This document shows, one piece after another, positions 34,601 through 46,446 of a stretch of DNA of 64,000 nucleotides (positions are counted from its first letter, which is position 1; every line of letters starts with the position of its first letter). The stretch comes from Xylogone sp. PMI_703 (Eukaryota; Ascomycota; Leotiomycetes). The notes beneath the pieces were generated by a model. It was given only the letters and a program-made list of their open reading frames with translations. It was not told where the DNA came from and did not search any database. The stretch covers positions 508,501 to 572,500 of the forward strand of contig JAJTUQ010000012.1 in assembly GCA_021399445.1 (NCBI GenBank), in the 5' to 3' direction. A program made the translations under genes and the position numbers.

Positions 34601-35433
34601 CAACTACGTTAGGAGCAAGAGCAGAGCAAAACCCGTACACGGCAGAGTTGATAGCAGCTGCCAGGGCGGCGCAGGAGATCGACCTCAGCCATGCAACTAA
34701 AAGTGTAACAATCTTCACCAGTAATCTGGCAGTAACCCAAGTAATACAACGACCACGGCAACAATCAGGCCAGAGTAGCATTAACCAAATCTACGAAGTC
34801 ACAAGGAGGCTAGAAGGGATGAAAGTGAAGGTTAAGATGGTGTGGGTCCCGAAGGAGAGGGAATTCAACTTGACAGAGGAAGCAAGGGGACAAGCTTGGG
34901 AGGCTACAATAGATGGAAAGAAACCAAAAACCGACACATACCAAGCTAAATCGACCACGACAAATAAAGCCCTCAGGGCAAGGAAGGCCAGAGACATACC
35001 CAAAGGAGTAGGAGAGTACTCGAGAAGATTAGACAAGGTACTACCGGGAAAGCATACCCGAACGCTGTACGACAAGCTCAACAAGAGGCAAGCAAGAATT
35101 CTGGCACAGCTACGCACAGGGAAGAACAGGCTGAACAGTCACCTATTCAGGATTAAGGCAATAGACACAGAGACATGCGCATGTGGGTAAGCGAAAGAAA
35201 CAACAGAGCATTTCTTATTTAGGTGTATACAGTGGGAATCACAGAGGCGACCAATGATGCAAAAGGCAGGAGGGAAAGCCGGGAATTTGACATACCACTT
35301 AGGTGGGAAGGCGGAAGGCGAGAAGAATTGGAGCCCCGATATAGCAATGGTGAATGCAACGATCGAATATGCGATAGCCACAAGGCGTCTGAACTACGAA
35401 CCAAAAGCCGGAAGCACACAGGAGGAAACATAG
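31657..35433 (+). pseudogene. LINE ORF2 (endonuclease-reverse transcriptase), two nonsense codons
   Basis: An N-terminal apurinic-type endonuclease (ILQLNVRKQK, IIAVLEPHVWE, VVVGDFNRHDQLWGG, EHGSDHRAI) precedes the reverse transcriptase (WRPISLLPTLGKILE, SFDVKGAYNGV, GLPQGSPLSP, catalytic FVDDY). An RNase-H-like region follows near 34490-34900 and a Cys/His end after 35170 (CACG..HFLFRC). An in-frame TAG at 32065-32067 splits the endonuclease and a TAA at 35188-35190 interrupts the final Cys/His motif. The frame is otherwise open to TAG at 35431-35433, so decay is recent or light. Confidence 0.88.
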
Positions 35434-35750
35434 CCAAAAGATTAACACCATAACCCCAACAACATACCTTACGACCCGTACGGATAAGCCTTCGATTCAA
35501 CCACCGAAAATAGGACGTTGTACGACTGGAGAAAGGCTTCCAAGCACACCTATCAACACACAAAGTGTGCGGGAAACCGACGAATTAGAATATATATAGA
35601 CTGGTAACTAATAACGAGACACGAGAACGCATAGTATGGGCTGGCGCGAGGGAGGAGTTATTTGTATGGAATTGTATTAGACAGAAACGTAGTACAAGTG
35701 CCCTTTTAGGCTTAGCCGGGCGGAATAGAATCATCATCATCATCATCAAC

Positions 35751-36015
35751 TATCAAATAGATAGTACGTAACGTACGAGCGGAAAGTAGTACTATTTTTC
35801 CGATAGTACTACCACCTAGCTAGTACGACCAAAAAGGAAGTACTATCCCTCCGATAGTACTACCGTATGGCTTGTACAATCCTTTCTATAGTACTAGTGT
35901 TGAACTTGTACTATCCCTTTGCTAGTAATAGTAATACGATAGTACTAGCGTGACCATAATCAGGTCCCCGATAGCCGTCTTAACTTATACTGTTTTAACT
36001 GTTGAGACGGCCGGC
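35751..36015 (-). mobile_element. LTR fragment, same family as 56145-56750
   Basis: The reverse complement matches the 5' half of the LTR at 56145: the GGCGGCTATCAGGG-like block, the AAGTTCAACACTAGTACTAT block, and an array of TAGTACTA motifs. The LTR ends and the shared 3' portion are absent. It abuts the LINE tail directly, suggesting that LINE insertion or a deletion truncated it. Confidence 0.65.
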
Positions 36016-36735
36016 GCCAGTAGGGTCCTACTGGTAGAATTCAGGTGGTTTGTAACAAATATGATAAATTTATTCTTGGCCAGATTATTAACGAGGTTTT
36101 TTAAGTGCTAGTGCAGCTCCTTTATTTTTTGTAATTAATATAATATTATAATACTCAGGTTTTAGTAGTAAGTGCAGGGCGTTTACTATTGCCTTCAGCT
36201 CTGCTGAATATGGATTTGTTCTACTCTTGTACTGAGTATACAGTATAAGGTCTTGACCCTTCGTTTACTTCATATAGACGTTTACATCTTAATAGCACTT
36301 CTTATTCCTACTGTACCGTTTCGCGCCGAGTTACTTACGGCAACACAGATAGTTAAGTCTCTTTTCGTTAATTTTACTGCTGATTCATCGACGACTTCTA
36401 CTATAGTCGTTTGTAAAACCGGCTTCCCCTTGCTCTGGTATTTAATTCACTTGTGATAAAGATCCTTGGACCATTATCCATATACGGTTAAGCTCTCAAT
36501 GCTGAACCGAACCAATCATGAGATTTGCTGTATATCAATGAATTACAAGGCACCTCCGTCGAAATCCATGGTGTGGATGAAGACCTTAATGCGGCAGTTA
36601 GGGTCTTTCTGAAGCTATCCGGGACTTTAAGACAACAAAGCATCTAACCTTACTCAACTAACTCAACGACTTAACCAACACTAGGCATGAGCTATTCGTT
36701 ACATTAATGTGATAAATAAAACCAACACATTATAG
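36016..36735. other. Intergenic, no gene recognised
   Basis: Lies between the LTR fragment and the 3' end of the glutamine-synthetase-like gene. No supportable coding frame was seen. Confidence 0.4.
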
Positions 36736-38082
36736 TTAAAATACACGCATTGATATCTCCCTCCTCTCTGATCCGATCAACTTACTAAATGTCTCTTCTT
36801 CTTTCGTCTTGATCTTGATATACCGGCCGATTATCTCAGGTCCTAGAGCTTCCGTCAAACGTTTGTTGCTTTTCAAACTGGAAATTGATTCCTTCAAGCT
36901 CGTGGGCATTTTCTCCTTGACCGCAAACTCATCCGCGGCTCCTTGGTTGTCGAAACCTACAAGCATAATCTTGTTCAGATTCTTTATTACTAGATCCGTT
37001 TTCCTCTCCACCCCTTGCATTCCTGCTGAAAGTATGGCCAACATAGTCAGGTAAGGCTGAGCTGTACCGTCAATAGTCCTCAACTCCCAATGGCCACTGT
37101 GGACCTTATTGATGGTTGCGGTCTTATTTCTTAGGCCCCAGGTAATCCATTGATTTGGTCGCACGCGGGAGTAGCTGTCATAGTTTGGCATATAGAATGC
37201 AGCCAAAGATTTCCAGTTCTCGAGCAATCCAGCCAAGAAAGAGTCCTCGTTGTTTTTTGGAGAAATTGACAGATGATGATGTATCCCGATCCCTGATAAT
37301 TTCTCGAATGGTTTTGGAAACATGGTTGCCCGAAAACCATGCTTGAAACAGATGGTTTTGACTGCTTCTTTGGCGTAGATGAGGGCGTCCGCTGACTGTA
37401 CCGGAGACAGAGGCTCGAGCGAGATCTCAAATAATCCAGGCGACCCCTCAGAATGGAATTGTCGAACCTCAATTCCGGCCTGCGAGATTGAAGTTACGAT
37501 TTCTTCAAGTACTGGAAGGTATTTATTGTTCAAGGAAGCTGTCGAATAGACATTTCCGACCGTTTTCGCCGCCTGAATGCTGCCTTGGCATTCCTCCATA
37601 ATCAAAAATTCCACTTCAACCCCGACGAGAAAATCAATATCGTGATTTACTTTGACGGATTTCGTGAGTTCCAGAAGCCGCCAGCGAGGACAACGTCGAA
37701 ACCCAATGCCCTCCCCATCCCCGTGCATGTCTTCTTCTACAAAGCACATCACTTGAGCGTGATCTGGGTCGTAGTGGCAGACTTTCAGGCTCGACCAATC
37801 TGGCCATAGTCCGTCTATGCCTAATTTGACGTCTTCCCAGAGTAAATCGCCGTCAATAAGGGTTACTATTTGGATAGGGCTCGGTAATGAGATCGGAGCA
37901 TTCTTATGGGCGAGGGACGAGGTAAAGTTTGTCGTAGCTACTCGTGCGCTCACAACCCCGCAAAAGTCTACCCACTGGAAACGGATGAATTTTATTGACT
38001 GGTTGTCGGCGAGGAAAGTCTTGAGTGTACTGAGACTGTCGGGCACTGTAGTCGCAATGGCGGTCTGACATGATTCTCCCAT
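36736..38082 (-). CDS. Glutamine-synthetase-family enzyme (FluG C-terminal type)
   Basis: A single uninterrupted frame of 448 residues from ATG at 38082. The GS beta-grasp is at about 20-120 and the catalytic domain at about 130-440. Metal-binding Glu156/Glu158 sit in GVEVEFLIM; QFHSEGSPGLFEISLEP is at about 208-224; the ammonia/ATP-site loop is SGIGIHHHLS (263-272); NKTATIN is at 319-325; and the phosphate-binding Arg lies in HWELRTIDGTAQPYL (331-345). The layout is that of GS-I-like ligases found alone in fungi and in FluG, not eukaryotic GS-II. They join glutamate to an amine using ATP; the amine is unknown. It has no functional neighbour. It is flanked by transposon debris on both sides but shows no break. 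Confidence 0.8.
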   Translation of the reverse strand: MGESCQTAIATTVPDSLSTLKTFLADNQSIKFIRFQWVDFCGVVSARVATTNFTSSLAHKNAPISLPSPIQIVTLIDGDLLWEDVKLGIDGLWPDWSSLKVCHYDPDHAQVMCFVEEDMHGDGEGIGFRRCPRWRLLELTKSVKVNHDIDFLVGVEVEFLIMEECQGSIQAAKTVGNVYSTASLNNKYLPVLEEIVTSISQAGIEVRQFHSEGSPGLFEISLEPLSPVQSADALIYAKEAVKTICFKHGFRATMFPKPFEKLSGIGIHHHLSISPKNNEDSFLAGLLENWKSLAAFYMPNYDSYSRVRPNQWITWGLRNKTATINKVHSGHWELRTIDGTAQPYLTMLAILSAGMQGVERKTDLVIKNLNKIMLVGFDNQGAADEFAVKEKMPTSLKESISSLKSNKRLTEALGPEIIGRYIKIKTKEEETFSKLIGSERREISMRVF

Positions 38083-39948
38083 GATGACTGAGGTTTGGTG
38101 CGAGGAAAAGTCAGAATGAGATTCTCTCTTTGAAAGAGGTCGATCACGACGGCTGACTGATTTTCAGCACAACTAATACAAGAATAAGTCGGCAAGTCAT
38201 ACCCCGTTTGGCCAAGTCTTCTCACGTCAGCAGATGTTCTGCTGACAGGTCCACCCCTAGGGCCAGTCAGTAACAATTAGTACTCTGTAGGTTACTGTAT
38301 CCTTACGGAACAATATTAGCCTTGAATGTAAAGTACAAACCTTGCTGTTTAGCTTATCTGATGTTGTGGTCAGAAATCCGTCGTTCCTTGTTGGATAGTG
38401 ATTTGTAGGAGGCCAAGCGGTACTGTGGCTGCTGAGACTTGCTGTACTAGATGGGTAGCTGGGGGCAGTATATATGGTAGACTTTTTCAATCCCCAAGGC
38501 TCTTAGTCAAACTTTGAGTTTGCATATAGCTGCGGAGACACGCCAGTCGCAACAAGACCCGCTCTGACGATTCGATTTGCCTTCTATAGCGTATATTCTA
38601 ACAACAAGCAAAGCCTCCGCAACATTGAAAGTATTGTGGATACTTAACTAGTTAGCTGGGCCTTCCATGACAGGCAGGTCGAATCGGGCTACGGAGATAC
38701 CGCGCGTGGGTTTTTGTACATCGCTTTCTAGCAGAATATCTAGTCTCACTGTGTTTTGGTGGTGAATGAAATTCTTCCAGAAAGCGGTGTCCAAAGACTT
38801 ACCCGGTATTGCCGTATGTAAGCAGGTCGAATCGATGTGGGCAGGTCAATAGGCAAGTTGTGATGGGTGAATCGTGGAAGGCAAGTGGTGACGGGCATTC
38901 TTATGCCAACCCTGCGTTCGTACCATCAACACGTACACACTATCAACGCGCACACACCATCGACACGCGTCAGCATTGTGGGCTTGGATCTGTTGTGGCA
39001 AGGGCCTATCAGTGTGCCCTACCATGGGCTGGAAATGTTGACTAGCTATCTCCCAGTTGTCAGAGGTTATGGCGCAGTGGTTAGGCTACTCCACATATAA
39101 ATTGTATGGTACAGAGACTCTATTCGTCGCTAGTCTTGATGATGTACAGTACAAAGGGGTAGACCGGTAAAACTCTGCACTTTACCGACCGTAAGCTTCC
39201 TACAGCTATGATTGGCCAACGCCAATTACATAAGCAATATCTTTGACACCAGTAGGTTATTAGAAGAGAGAGAAGATTGTTGGCATGCCTGTGTGGAGAG
39301 TACGGAGGCGGAGCGGTATGACTTTATTCCGGGGCATAGGCGGCAGGGCACGGCAGTATTCTGTAGCTATATTCTTTCGTAGGCTACGCCTACACTTAGA
39401 ATCTTCGTACCTCAATCAATACACGCAATACCCCCTAATATCGGGCGTACGTTGCGTACGATTAGTTACCACGTTCCCGTGTGAACCGACAGTAAGCTTG
39501 ATAACTTGTACAGCGATCTGTGACATACCGAAAACATGACTTTTTAACATGCAACGCAAGGACCTAATGAACAGCTAGCGATACCTGTGGCGTCTGGACT
39601 GACTATTCCGCTTAAAGCAATAAGCAATCTACATCCTAACCTCTTCCTTTATTAGACCTGTGATATAGTAGATGACTAGGACATGCAGTAGTGGAGCGCC
39701 TTACAACACCAACGCAGAATCCTTGTATGAGCAATGTGGGTGATCATCATGCATATCCAGCACACTTTTTCGGGCTTATCGTGATAACAGATCGTGCAAG
39801 ACTAAGGACACAGCAAATCTGTATAACAATCCACTATTCGCAAATGACTTCCCAAATAGGATTAGTAAGAGATTGGTACAACAATGATGAGAAATTCTAA
39901 CTTCCATTCCAAAAGGAGGCTATTGAACATAATTTGAAGACTACAATA
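38083..39948. other. Intergenic with repeat fragments
   Basis: No gene is recognised. Several GCAGGTCGAATCG / GGCAGGTC-type short repeats lie at 38670-38880. A left end of the 21171-type repeat (TGTCAGAGGTTATGGCGCA) stands at 39058, with no matching right end found. Confidence 0.4.
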
Positions 39949-40690
39949 ACGTAAATCCCGGTCTGGTCGGACACCCGGTCCCACCGGACACCAAAATTTA
40001 CTACAAAATTGAACAAAATCACCCCTAGAAAACTCAACAATTATGTGTGTCGCTCCACCAGGAAATGATTGGACGGTAACTTTCAATTCCTGATTTTCCT
40101 TTGCCAAAAATATTCCATTATGTAAGGCTATTTCACACTCTTTAACCAATTACATTAATGCTACTCTAGTACGGAGTAGGTGTAGAAGGACTTCTGCGTG
40201 CCCAGAGCATTGTTGAATAGCCTCATATTGCTTTTGTAATTGAATTGAATTAAGGTGTTTTAGGGACCCAGAATACTCCTAAATTACTGTAACTGCTCTT
40301 AGGAGGGGTAGATGTCTCTTCCACTCCAACTTACAATTAAGAAAGAACATAGTTTGATTATACGGAATCAACCCTACCTCTGTAAATCGTTGATAAATAT
40401 TGTTTGCTGTAAATGTATTTTGATGTAAAATTAGATATATTTCCAGGAAATCAAACTTGCCAATATGGTGAATATCTATTCGTACTTTCCCTTCCACCAT
40501 AGCCATACATATGCTTTAGAACAGCAAAACAACTCACATCTAGTCGTTGAAAGATGTGAGATAAATGTGTAAACATACAAAGCATAATAATGTTATCTAA
40601 AGGCACAAACTGTCTTCCTTGACTTTGACAACGAGAGGAGTATACACAACAGGTGCTCAATAGAGAGGCAGTGCCAGCTACCTCCACTTT
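39949..40690 (-). mobile_element. Fot1/pogo-like transposase relic with one inverted end
   Basis: Frames 40279-40506 and 40451-40687 on the minus strand give two pieces of a pogo-type transposase: LCMFTHLSHIFQRLDVSCF (the region of the last catalytic acid) and KFDFLEIYLILHQNTFTANN followed by IYQRFTEVGLIPYN. A TIR-like end ACGTAAATCCCGG begins at 39949 after a TA, with a CAAAATTTACTACAAAATTG block shared with the 26325 element. The other end was not found and the frame is broken, so it is a relic. Confidence 0.7.
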
Positions 40691-43218
40691 CGCAGGTAGC
40701 TTCCTAAAAAGGACTAGTAAAGCCTGATTGCATTAGAACACATCTTCCTATGCTGTAACATGTAAAGCACAAGCTTACTGTGGATAAATATGGAGTAATT
40801 TAACCCCTCGTAAATCCGGTGGATTCTGATTATGCATATTAACGTCACAAACTCCTCTTTCCGCTCTATCGATTCTCCGAAAATCTACTATAGAAAGAAG
40901 CTATGTTAATTCTGTCGGATCCTGGTTCCAAGTAGCTCTATAATCTCTCTGGCACAGTGAATTGTTTGTCCAGGTAATGATTGGCAGTACCCGTTACTCT
41001 TTCACTCTTTGAATATGTCTTTAACGTTGCATCGTTCAGACCACCACGATTACAGGAATAAAAACATAGGTAAAAAGCAACATAAGACCATTGAATATGT
41101 ACAAGCTATAGTCAGTCGCTTTATGGAGTTGTTTTATCAGGGCCCTCGTCATCGAAAATCTACCTTCTTTCTGTACGGGCGCCATGGCAGCTATTGATAG
41201 TTTACACTCATTTGTGACTTGCAGAGCCTCACGGAACAAATTTGGATAATTCAAGTTCTTCAAGATTTTGCCTTCTTGGAGGCAGAGTACTGTTACAGAG
41301 GATGTTGCAGAGTGATGTCATAGACTGTGGCTAAAATTGCTTGAAATATATCCAGAGAATGTACAAGGTGTGGCAGGTGAATTTCCTGTGATATGACTAC
41401 TGAGTAATTATGCTTTGCTGGTTGGAAATTACTAAAACTAAAAGGTAACTAACGTATCGATGATGCAGGTCTTGTGCGTTATTGACTCCAAATGGCGCAG
41501 AGAACACTGGGAGAAACTGAACAATAGAGAGCAAGTTTTCAAGCGATAGCAACAGACCGAACAGGTAAGATACTAATGTAATGACAGATTCGACGGGTTA
41601 GTGGGTTTTCTGATAGAGTTTAGACCAGTGCCTTTGGTGTAATATCGTCGATGAACCTGCCTATGTCAAAGCTCGCAGTTACCTGCAACCAGCTCTAGAT
41701 TTCTACTCCAGAGCAGTTGCTGTTGGCAATGCTGACGGTGATATCATTTGATACGTAAGCTCAGCTATCCTTTATTCTTCAAATATGTCTGTGCGATCCA
41801 CGTATTTAGGCTGCAGAAGTACAGATAACCAGTGTTGAATGGTCTATGGGCTATGTCACCAAAGCGGTCAACCATAACATTTGTAAGACTGTAGAGTAAC
41901 TACTACAGCTGTCAATTACTGCATTTATTATTAGCTATAGACACCGATATTCTGTACATATTACACCTAGCCATAGCTCTCCCATTGTATAATCAACTCT
42001 ACTGTTCTGAATTAGTTACCTGACCCTGATTTCAATAAACAATATAAAAACTTTATTGACTTTCTAGCTTCATAAAAACGCCTAGTTTGGAATCACTTTC
42101 TAGCACTCATTCTCAAAATCATGGAAACTGGGCAAATTACTTTGCGGCTGGTGGTACAGCCTTTGTCCAACTCCCTTACTGGCGTTAGGCTTTGGCCTCC
42201 CGTCATTGACATCTTAAGTAGTAATAATTTCCAGACTGCCGTAAATATATTACTGCAGATCGTCGCGATAACCACCATTATCGATGAGAACTCTGGCAAA
42301 GCTTATCCTATCCAGAAAGGAATCTATAGCGATTCTCTGCACCCTCTAGAAGAAGATACACGTAACAGCATTGTAAAAGGTTACCAAGACGTAGTATATA
42401 TTCATTTTCCTTATTTGACTGTCAATACACCTGGGTAATACATTATACGAATTTCTTTGGCACAAAGAATATTCATGTTGAACAATAGCGTTTATGAATA
42501 CATAAATACAGTTGATAGTCGCCTTATTACTGTCAGTGAATGCTCAACAGACATCTATAATCCGAGTAAGTTATTTTTGTGATTGTATAAGTACAAAACT
42601 CTAACGAGAATGTATATAGCTCCTGATGAACAATCTTGGCTGAGAACTATTGATGGAGATGACTAATATCTCCTAAACTGTCTAGTATAGAAAATAACGT
42701 CTAAGAGGATTAGCTAAAGAACATTCTCGGAGACTCTGATTTGAGCGAGTTCGTAGAGGAAGTGACTGGAACTTTTATATAACGAGTACCAGTAGCAATA
42801 CTGCAGGTGGGGCAGGATCAAATGAGGAAGTAATAGTTGTCATTAGAGAAGGATAAAACCAGATTAAAAGCATGAAAATAGATTGAAAGGTACTGAATTC
42901 ATCGATTATTATGAGACTTACAGGAGATCTATATATAGATGTAGACTGATTATATAGCTATAGCAACTTTACTCACCGTAAGTACGGTGATATCACATGC
43001 AAAGTCTGTAGACCCTCAAAATAAGCCTTAAGCTAATAGCCTCCAATATGCAAATACGGCGAAAAAACGGTCGGTGATAGCATTGATTATAATTATGCAT
43101 TTATGTACCTGAATTTGCTTGTATCTCTGGAGCACTAATAAATTATGTGAGGGGACGAGATGCGTCACAATGGCGGTACCGATTCTTGGCAAGTGAAAAT
43201 AACAATGCGCCCAAGTGG
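40691..43218. other. AT-rich intergenic region
   Basis: No gene is supported. The frame at 42121-42438 (about 105 residues) is the only one with reasonable composition, but I do not recognise it and leave it unassigned. Confidence 0.4.
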
Positions 43219-43426
43219 TGTGGGAACACAGGGTCCGATTATGGTAGAAATGCAAAGAATTAAATTGAATTAACTATCCTCCAGTGCAATTACAGTACAA
43301 TTTATAGTGGCAATTGCACTAATGGACTACGAATGGAATAGTCTCGTATAGCAGGGTTCTCCTGACTAATCCAATTGAGGCAATAGAGTTTACGGTCCGT
43401 ATGCGCAACCGCAATTTGTTCCGACA
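43219..43426. repeat. TGTGGGAAC...GTTCCGACA repeat element, copy 4, in the regulator's promoter
   Basis: This is 208 bp and is the inverse of 19218-19432 across most of its length (ACAGGGTCCGATTATGG, CAGTACAATTTATAGTGGCA, GTTTACGGTCCGTATGCG). It ends 139 bp upstream of the start codon of the Zn2Cys6 regulator. Confidence 0.75.
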
Positions 43427-43565
43427 GACTTACAGTCATCGACCACGTAATTCGATGATCGCTAGTTTCGCGGGTTTTCGCTTTGACGGCGGAGATGTAT
43501 AAGTTATTTGCATTATTAACATCAGATCGGCGTATCTTCAATCCTTATACGAGAATATTGAAGCT

Positions 43566-45961
43566 ATGAATGGGCTTTCACAAATTTCCGAGCCGGAATT
43601 CAGGCAGATTCTGCGCCACCGACAACGCAAGAGGAGGAATCGCACAAGTTGTTATGCTTGTCGCTCCCGAAAGGTCAAGTGTAACAAAGAGCAGCCTTGT
43701 GAGAATTGCTCTGTGCGTGGGTATCCCGAATTATGCACCTTTGGTTCACAACCAAGCAGCATTGCTAGAGACGATGAAGGCCTAAATGCTGTGCCAAAAA
43801 CTGTAGATGGCGGAGACATTGAGGCAACAAGATCTGGGGATCACCAGATCCCATCCCGCACTACTACCATCAATAATCCTCGGCCAAATCTCTCTTTAGA
43901 GTCAAGTATCTTCAGTCTCAGGAATAATAGGCCTTCAACAGCAACATTTCCATTACGAACTCATTTTGAAGAAACGCCACGAGACACCTTTTTTGGATCT
44001 AATTCGCTGCCAACTTTCATTCAAGAGCAAAGTTCCTCAGCTGCCATTCCTGGGAAGGACACTCCGATCGAGGATATTAGGGATGCAATAATGCCCATGT
44101 TAGGATTTCACGAGACCAGGTCTACATACCCGTACATATGGACTGATGCAGAGTTTAACCCAGACCAATATTTGCCAGAAGATCAGGAAATTATAGAGTA
44201 AGGATATTCTCCATTTTCCTTTCTGTCCAAATTTTGTGGGCATTGTTTGGTGTCGTAGTTCTGTTTATAAATCATCTTCGTATTCCATTCAGATTTCAGG
44301 CTCGCTGACAATTCACAGGCTCTTTCAGGACTATCGTTATAAATGGCATGTATATATGCCAATCATATGTGACTTTGACGAATTTGAGTTGCAGCTCTGT
44401 ACTTGGCTTGAAAAACGTGCCAAACGAAAAGCTAATCAGAATAGGAAAGATCATACCAGTGATATAGCTTGGGTCGGCCTCCTTTCCGCAGTTCTTGCTT
44501 CCTGGTGTCAGTTCTCTAATATGTCCTTTACGGAAAGACAGCAGAAGAGCCAGACATATGGTTAGCATTACGTGATCAATCGATAAATGATAACGAACTG
44601 ATGCAGACAACTTAGCTCGTTTATCTTTTCAAGCCCTTCGACTATCAAATTTCCTTGTATGCCCTTCAAAAATAGGTGTTGAAACTCTATTACTTCTTGG
44701 AAACGTGCTCCAAAACGGTATGCGGCCCGAGGCTGCCTGGATCTTACTGGGAGTAACTGTTCGGATGGCGCAAAGTTTGGGATTCCATCAACTAAAGACT
44801 GCTTACCTGCAGCAATCTACTCCCGCTAGTTCTGGTCAAAAGCTATGGTAGGTTGCATCAAATTCTAGTATGAACCTGCTGACTTTTTTAAAGGCTTACT
44901 GCCAAATGGCAAGATGCTCTACTTTCGCTATGTTTTGATAGGCCGCCAGTCACAGCCATTTTCAGTCAAAATAGTCAACCTATAGTCGCAAAGTCCTACC
45001 CTGAGGCGATGCACATGCTCTGCAATGAAGTCCTGCGTAGCATGACCATACGAATTTCTCATATAGCTGATGTTGATTCAATTATGGGAGCCGCATCTCA
45101 AATAGAAAATCTCAGCTCCCAAATCCCAGAACGTCTGATCTCATGCTCCCACTGTTCCAACATCCAGCAGCTATGTGAGTACTTCGCATTCAACTTAAAC
45201 TTGTCATTTGTCATTTCGAGTATCTGCCGACCGGCGCTACATCACGTGATTGCAGCGGAAAGTCAACCTGGCCTATGGATGGACCTTGCAGTTAAATGCA
45301 AGCAGAATCTCATCAGATGTGTGGAGGCTTTTGTACAGCTCCATTCACTGAGCATCGTAGCTTTACGCTCTTGGACCTTTGTCCACAATGCACTTAGCTC
45401 AGCCTTATTACTTGGTCTGATTGGAACACATAGAACTGATAAGGATGTGTTTCGACTACAAGGCGAGATCCTTGGCATTTTTTGTAAGACGGCTTCTAAG
45501 GACGATGGAAATAATAAGTGGAATCCAGAATTGTCAAGGGCTCATACTAGGGCGATTGCTGCGATTAGGAGCTTGCACGAATCGGGATATGGGGACAAAC
45601 AGCCGGATGTGAACCAGGCTGATCAGCCTCGAATTGTGGCTCCAGCGCTGCCAGTGGATCCAAATACAGCAAACAACCTTTCTCCCTCGTGAGTTATCTA
45701 ATGGTGGTTTTTGCAGGACTAAAAGATGACAGTGATAGCCCAATGCTCTTCGCAGGTAACGATGCTCATCAAAACAAGCTTAATTTCAATGATACACTTA
45801 TGGACATCTCTGGAACATCATTACTGGACACGTTTGATTCTATTTTATGGGGTATGCTTATATTTCTTCTCTTGAGATTTTGACCTAACTTGATAGATCC
45901 GATGGCATATGAAGGTGATATGGTGGACTATTCCGGCCAGCCGGAGACGTTTTATTTATGA
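43566..45961 (+). CDS. Zn2Cys6 transcription factor, probable regulator of the Fdc/Pad genes
   Basis: Six exons: 43566-44197, 44319-44560, 44616-44847, 44894-45688, 45733-45851 and 45897-45961; 694 residues. The acceptor of intron 4 could also be at 45738. The Zn2Cys6 cluster is residues 29-57 (CYACRSRKVKCNKEQPCENC, then C after eight). The middle homology region has LFQDYRYKWHVYMPI, LSFQALRLSNFL, RPEAAWILLGVTVRMAQSLG and, across exons 3-4, LWLTAKWQDALLSLCFDRPP. All joins are frame-exact. Such proteins bind CGG-containing sites and act in the nucleus. It is convergent with an Fdc1-type gene whose stop is 485 bp away, with a Pad1-type gene beyond. In Aspergillus a regulator of this class (SdrA) controls the linked decarboxylase genes. 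Orthology is inferred from that neighbourhood, so no symbol is given. Confidence 0.87.
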
Positions 45962-46446
45962 CGGGCAAGCGAGCAAAATGAGCTCCTTTCTTTAGAGGCT
46001 TAGTGAAATGATTCTCTCGTCGATGCCTTTTCCAGCCATTATTAATCAAAACACTAGGTAGTCCAGATAACATAAGAATTAAGTATGCTGATATGCTCTA
46101 TAAAGATCAGCCTGATAAGGAAATCGACACCGCTTTTATCCGAATTTCGCAACATTCTATCTTTGAATTTGAATTTCGCAGCTAGAGCTGGGGCAAGTGG
46201 TTTCTGAATACAGGATGCCCTATTTAGCGTTGAAGACAGACAGATCTTACCTGAACCTCCCTTTACCTAGCGTCTCCCTCATGCGTTAAAGTTAATCTTT
46301 CGGTTCAACTTTGGAAGTGCCGTACTGCACGCTGCTAAGGCACTAGAAGATTTCTATTCGGCATGTTTACTAGTCTATTCTGTTATCATCATTCTACAAA
46401 TAGACTATCATCTCAGCCAGATCACAAGATAGGGGACATCTTTATC
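45962..46446. other. Convergent intergenic spacer
   Basis: A 485-bp spacer between the regulator (plus) and the Fdc gene (minus), which face each other 3' to 3'. No feature seen. Confidence 0.5.

Larger units (their letters stand above)
29953..35748 (+). mobile_element. Tad-like LINE retrotransposon, near full length, inactivated
   Basis: The order is 5' region, ORF1 (coiled coil, CCHC knuckle), ORF2 (endonuclease, reverse transcriptase, RNase-H-like, C-terminal Cys/His), 3' UTR and a (TCA)6 tail at 35731-35748. ORF2's ATG (31657) overlaps ORF1's ancestral stop (31662-31664) by eight bases. Nonsense codons at 31524-31526, 32065-32067 and 35188-35190 break the ORFs. Target duplications were not found. 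The 5' boundary is set by the matching copy at 20135. Confidence 0.9.

Noticed and set aside
42121..42438. Possible small gene of about 105 residues.
   Set aside because: No family resemblance, no splice or promoter support, and it lies in repeat-rich DNA.
45689..45716. 28-nt intron in the regulator gene ending at TTGCAG.
   Set aside because: Too short for a fungal intron and it leads to a stop; acceptors at 45732 or 45738 keep the frame.
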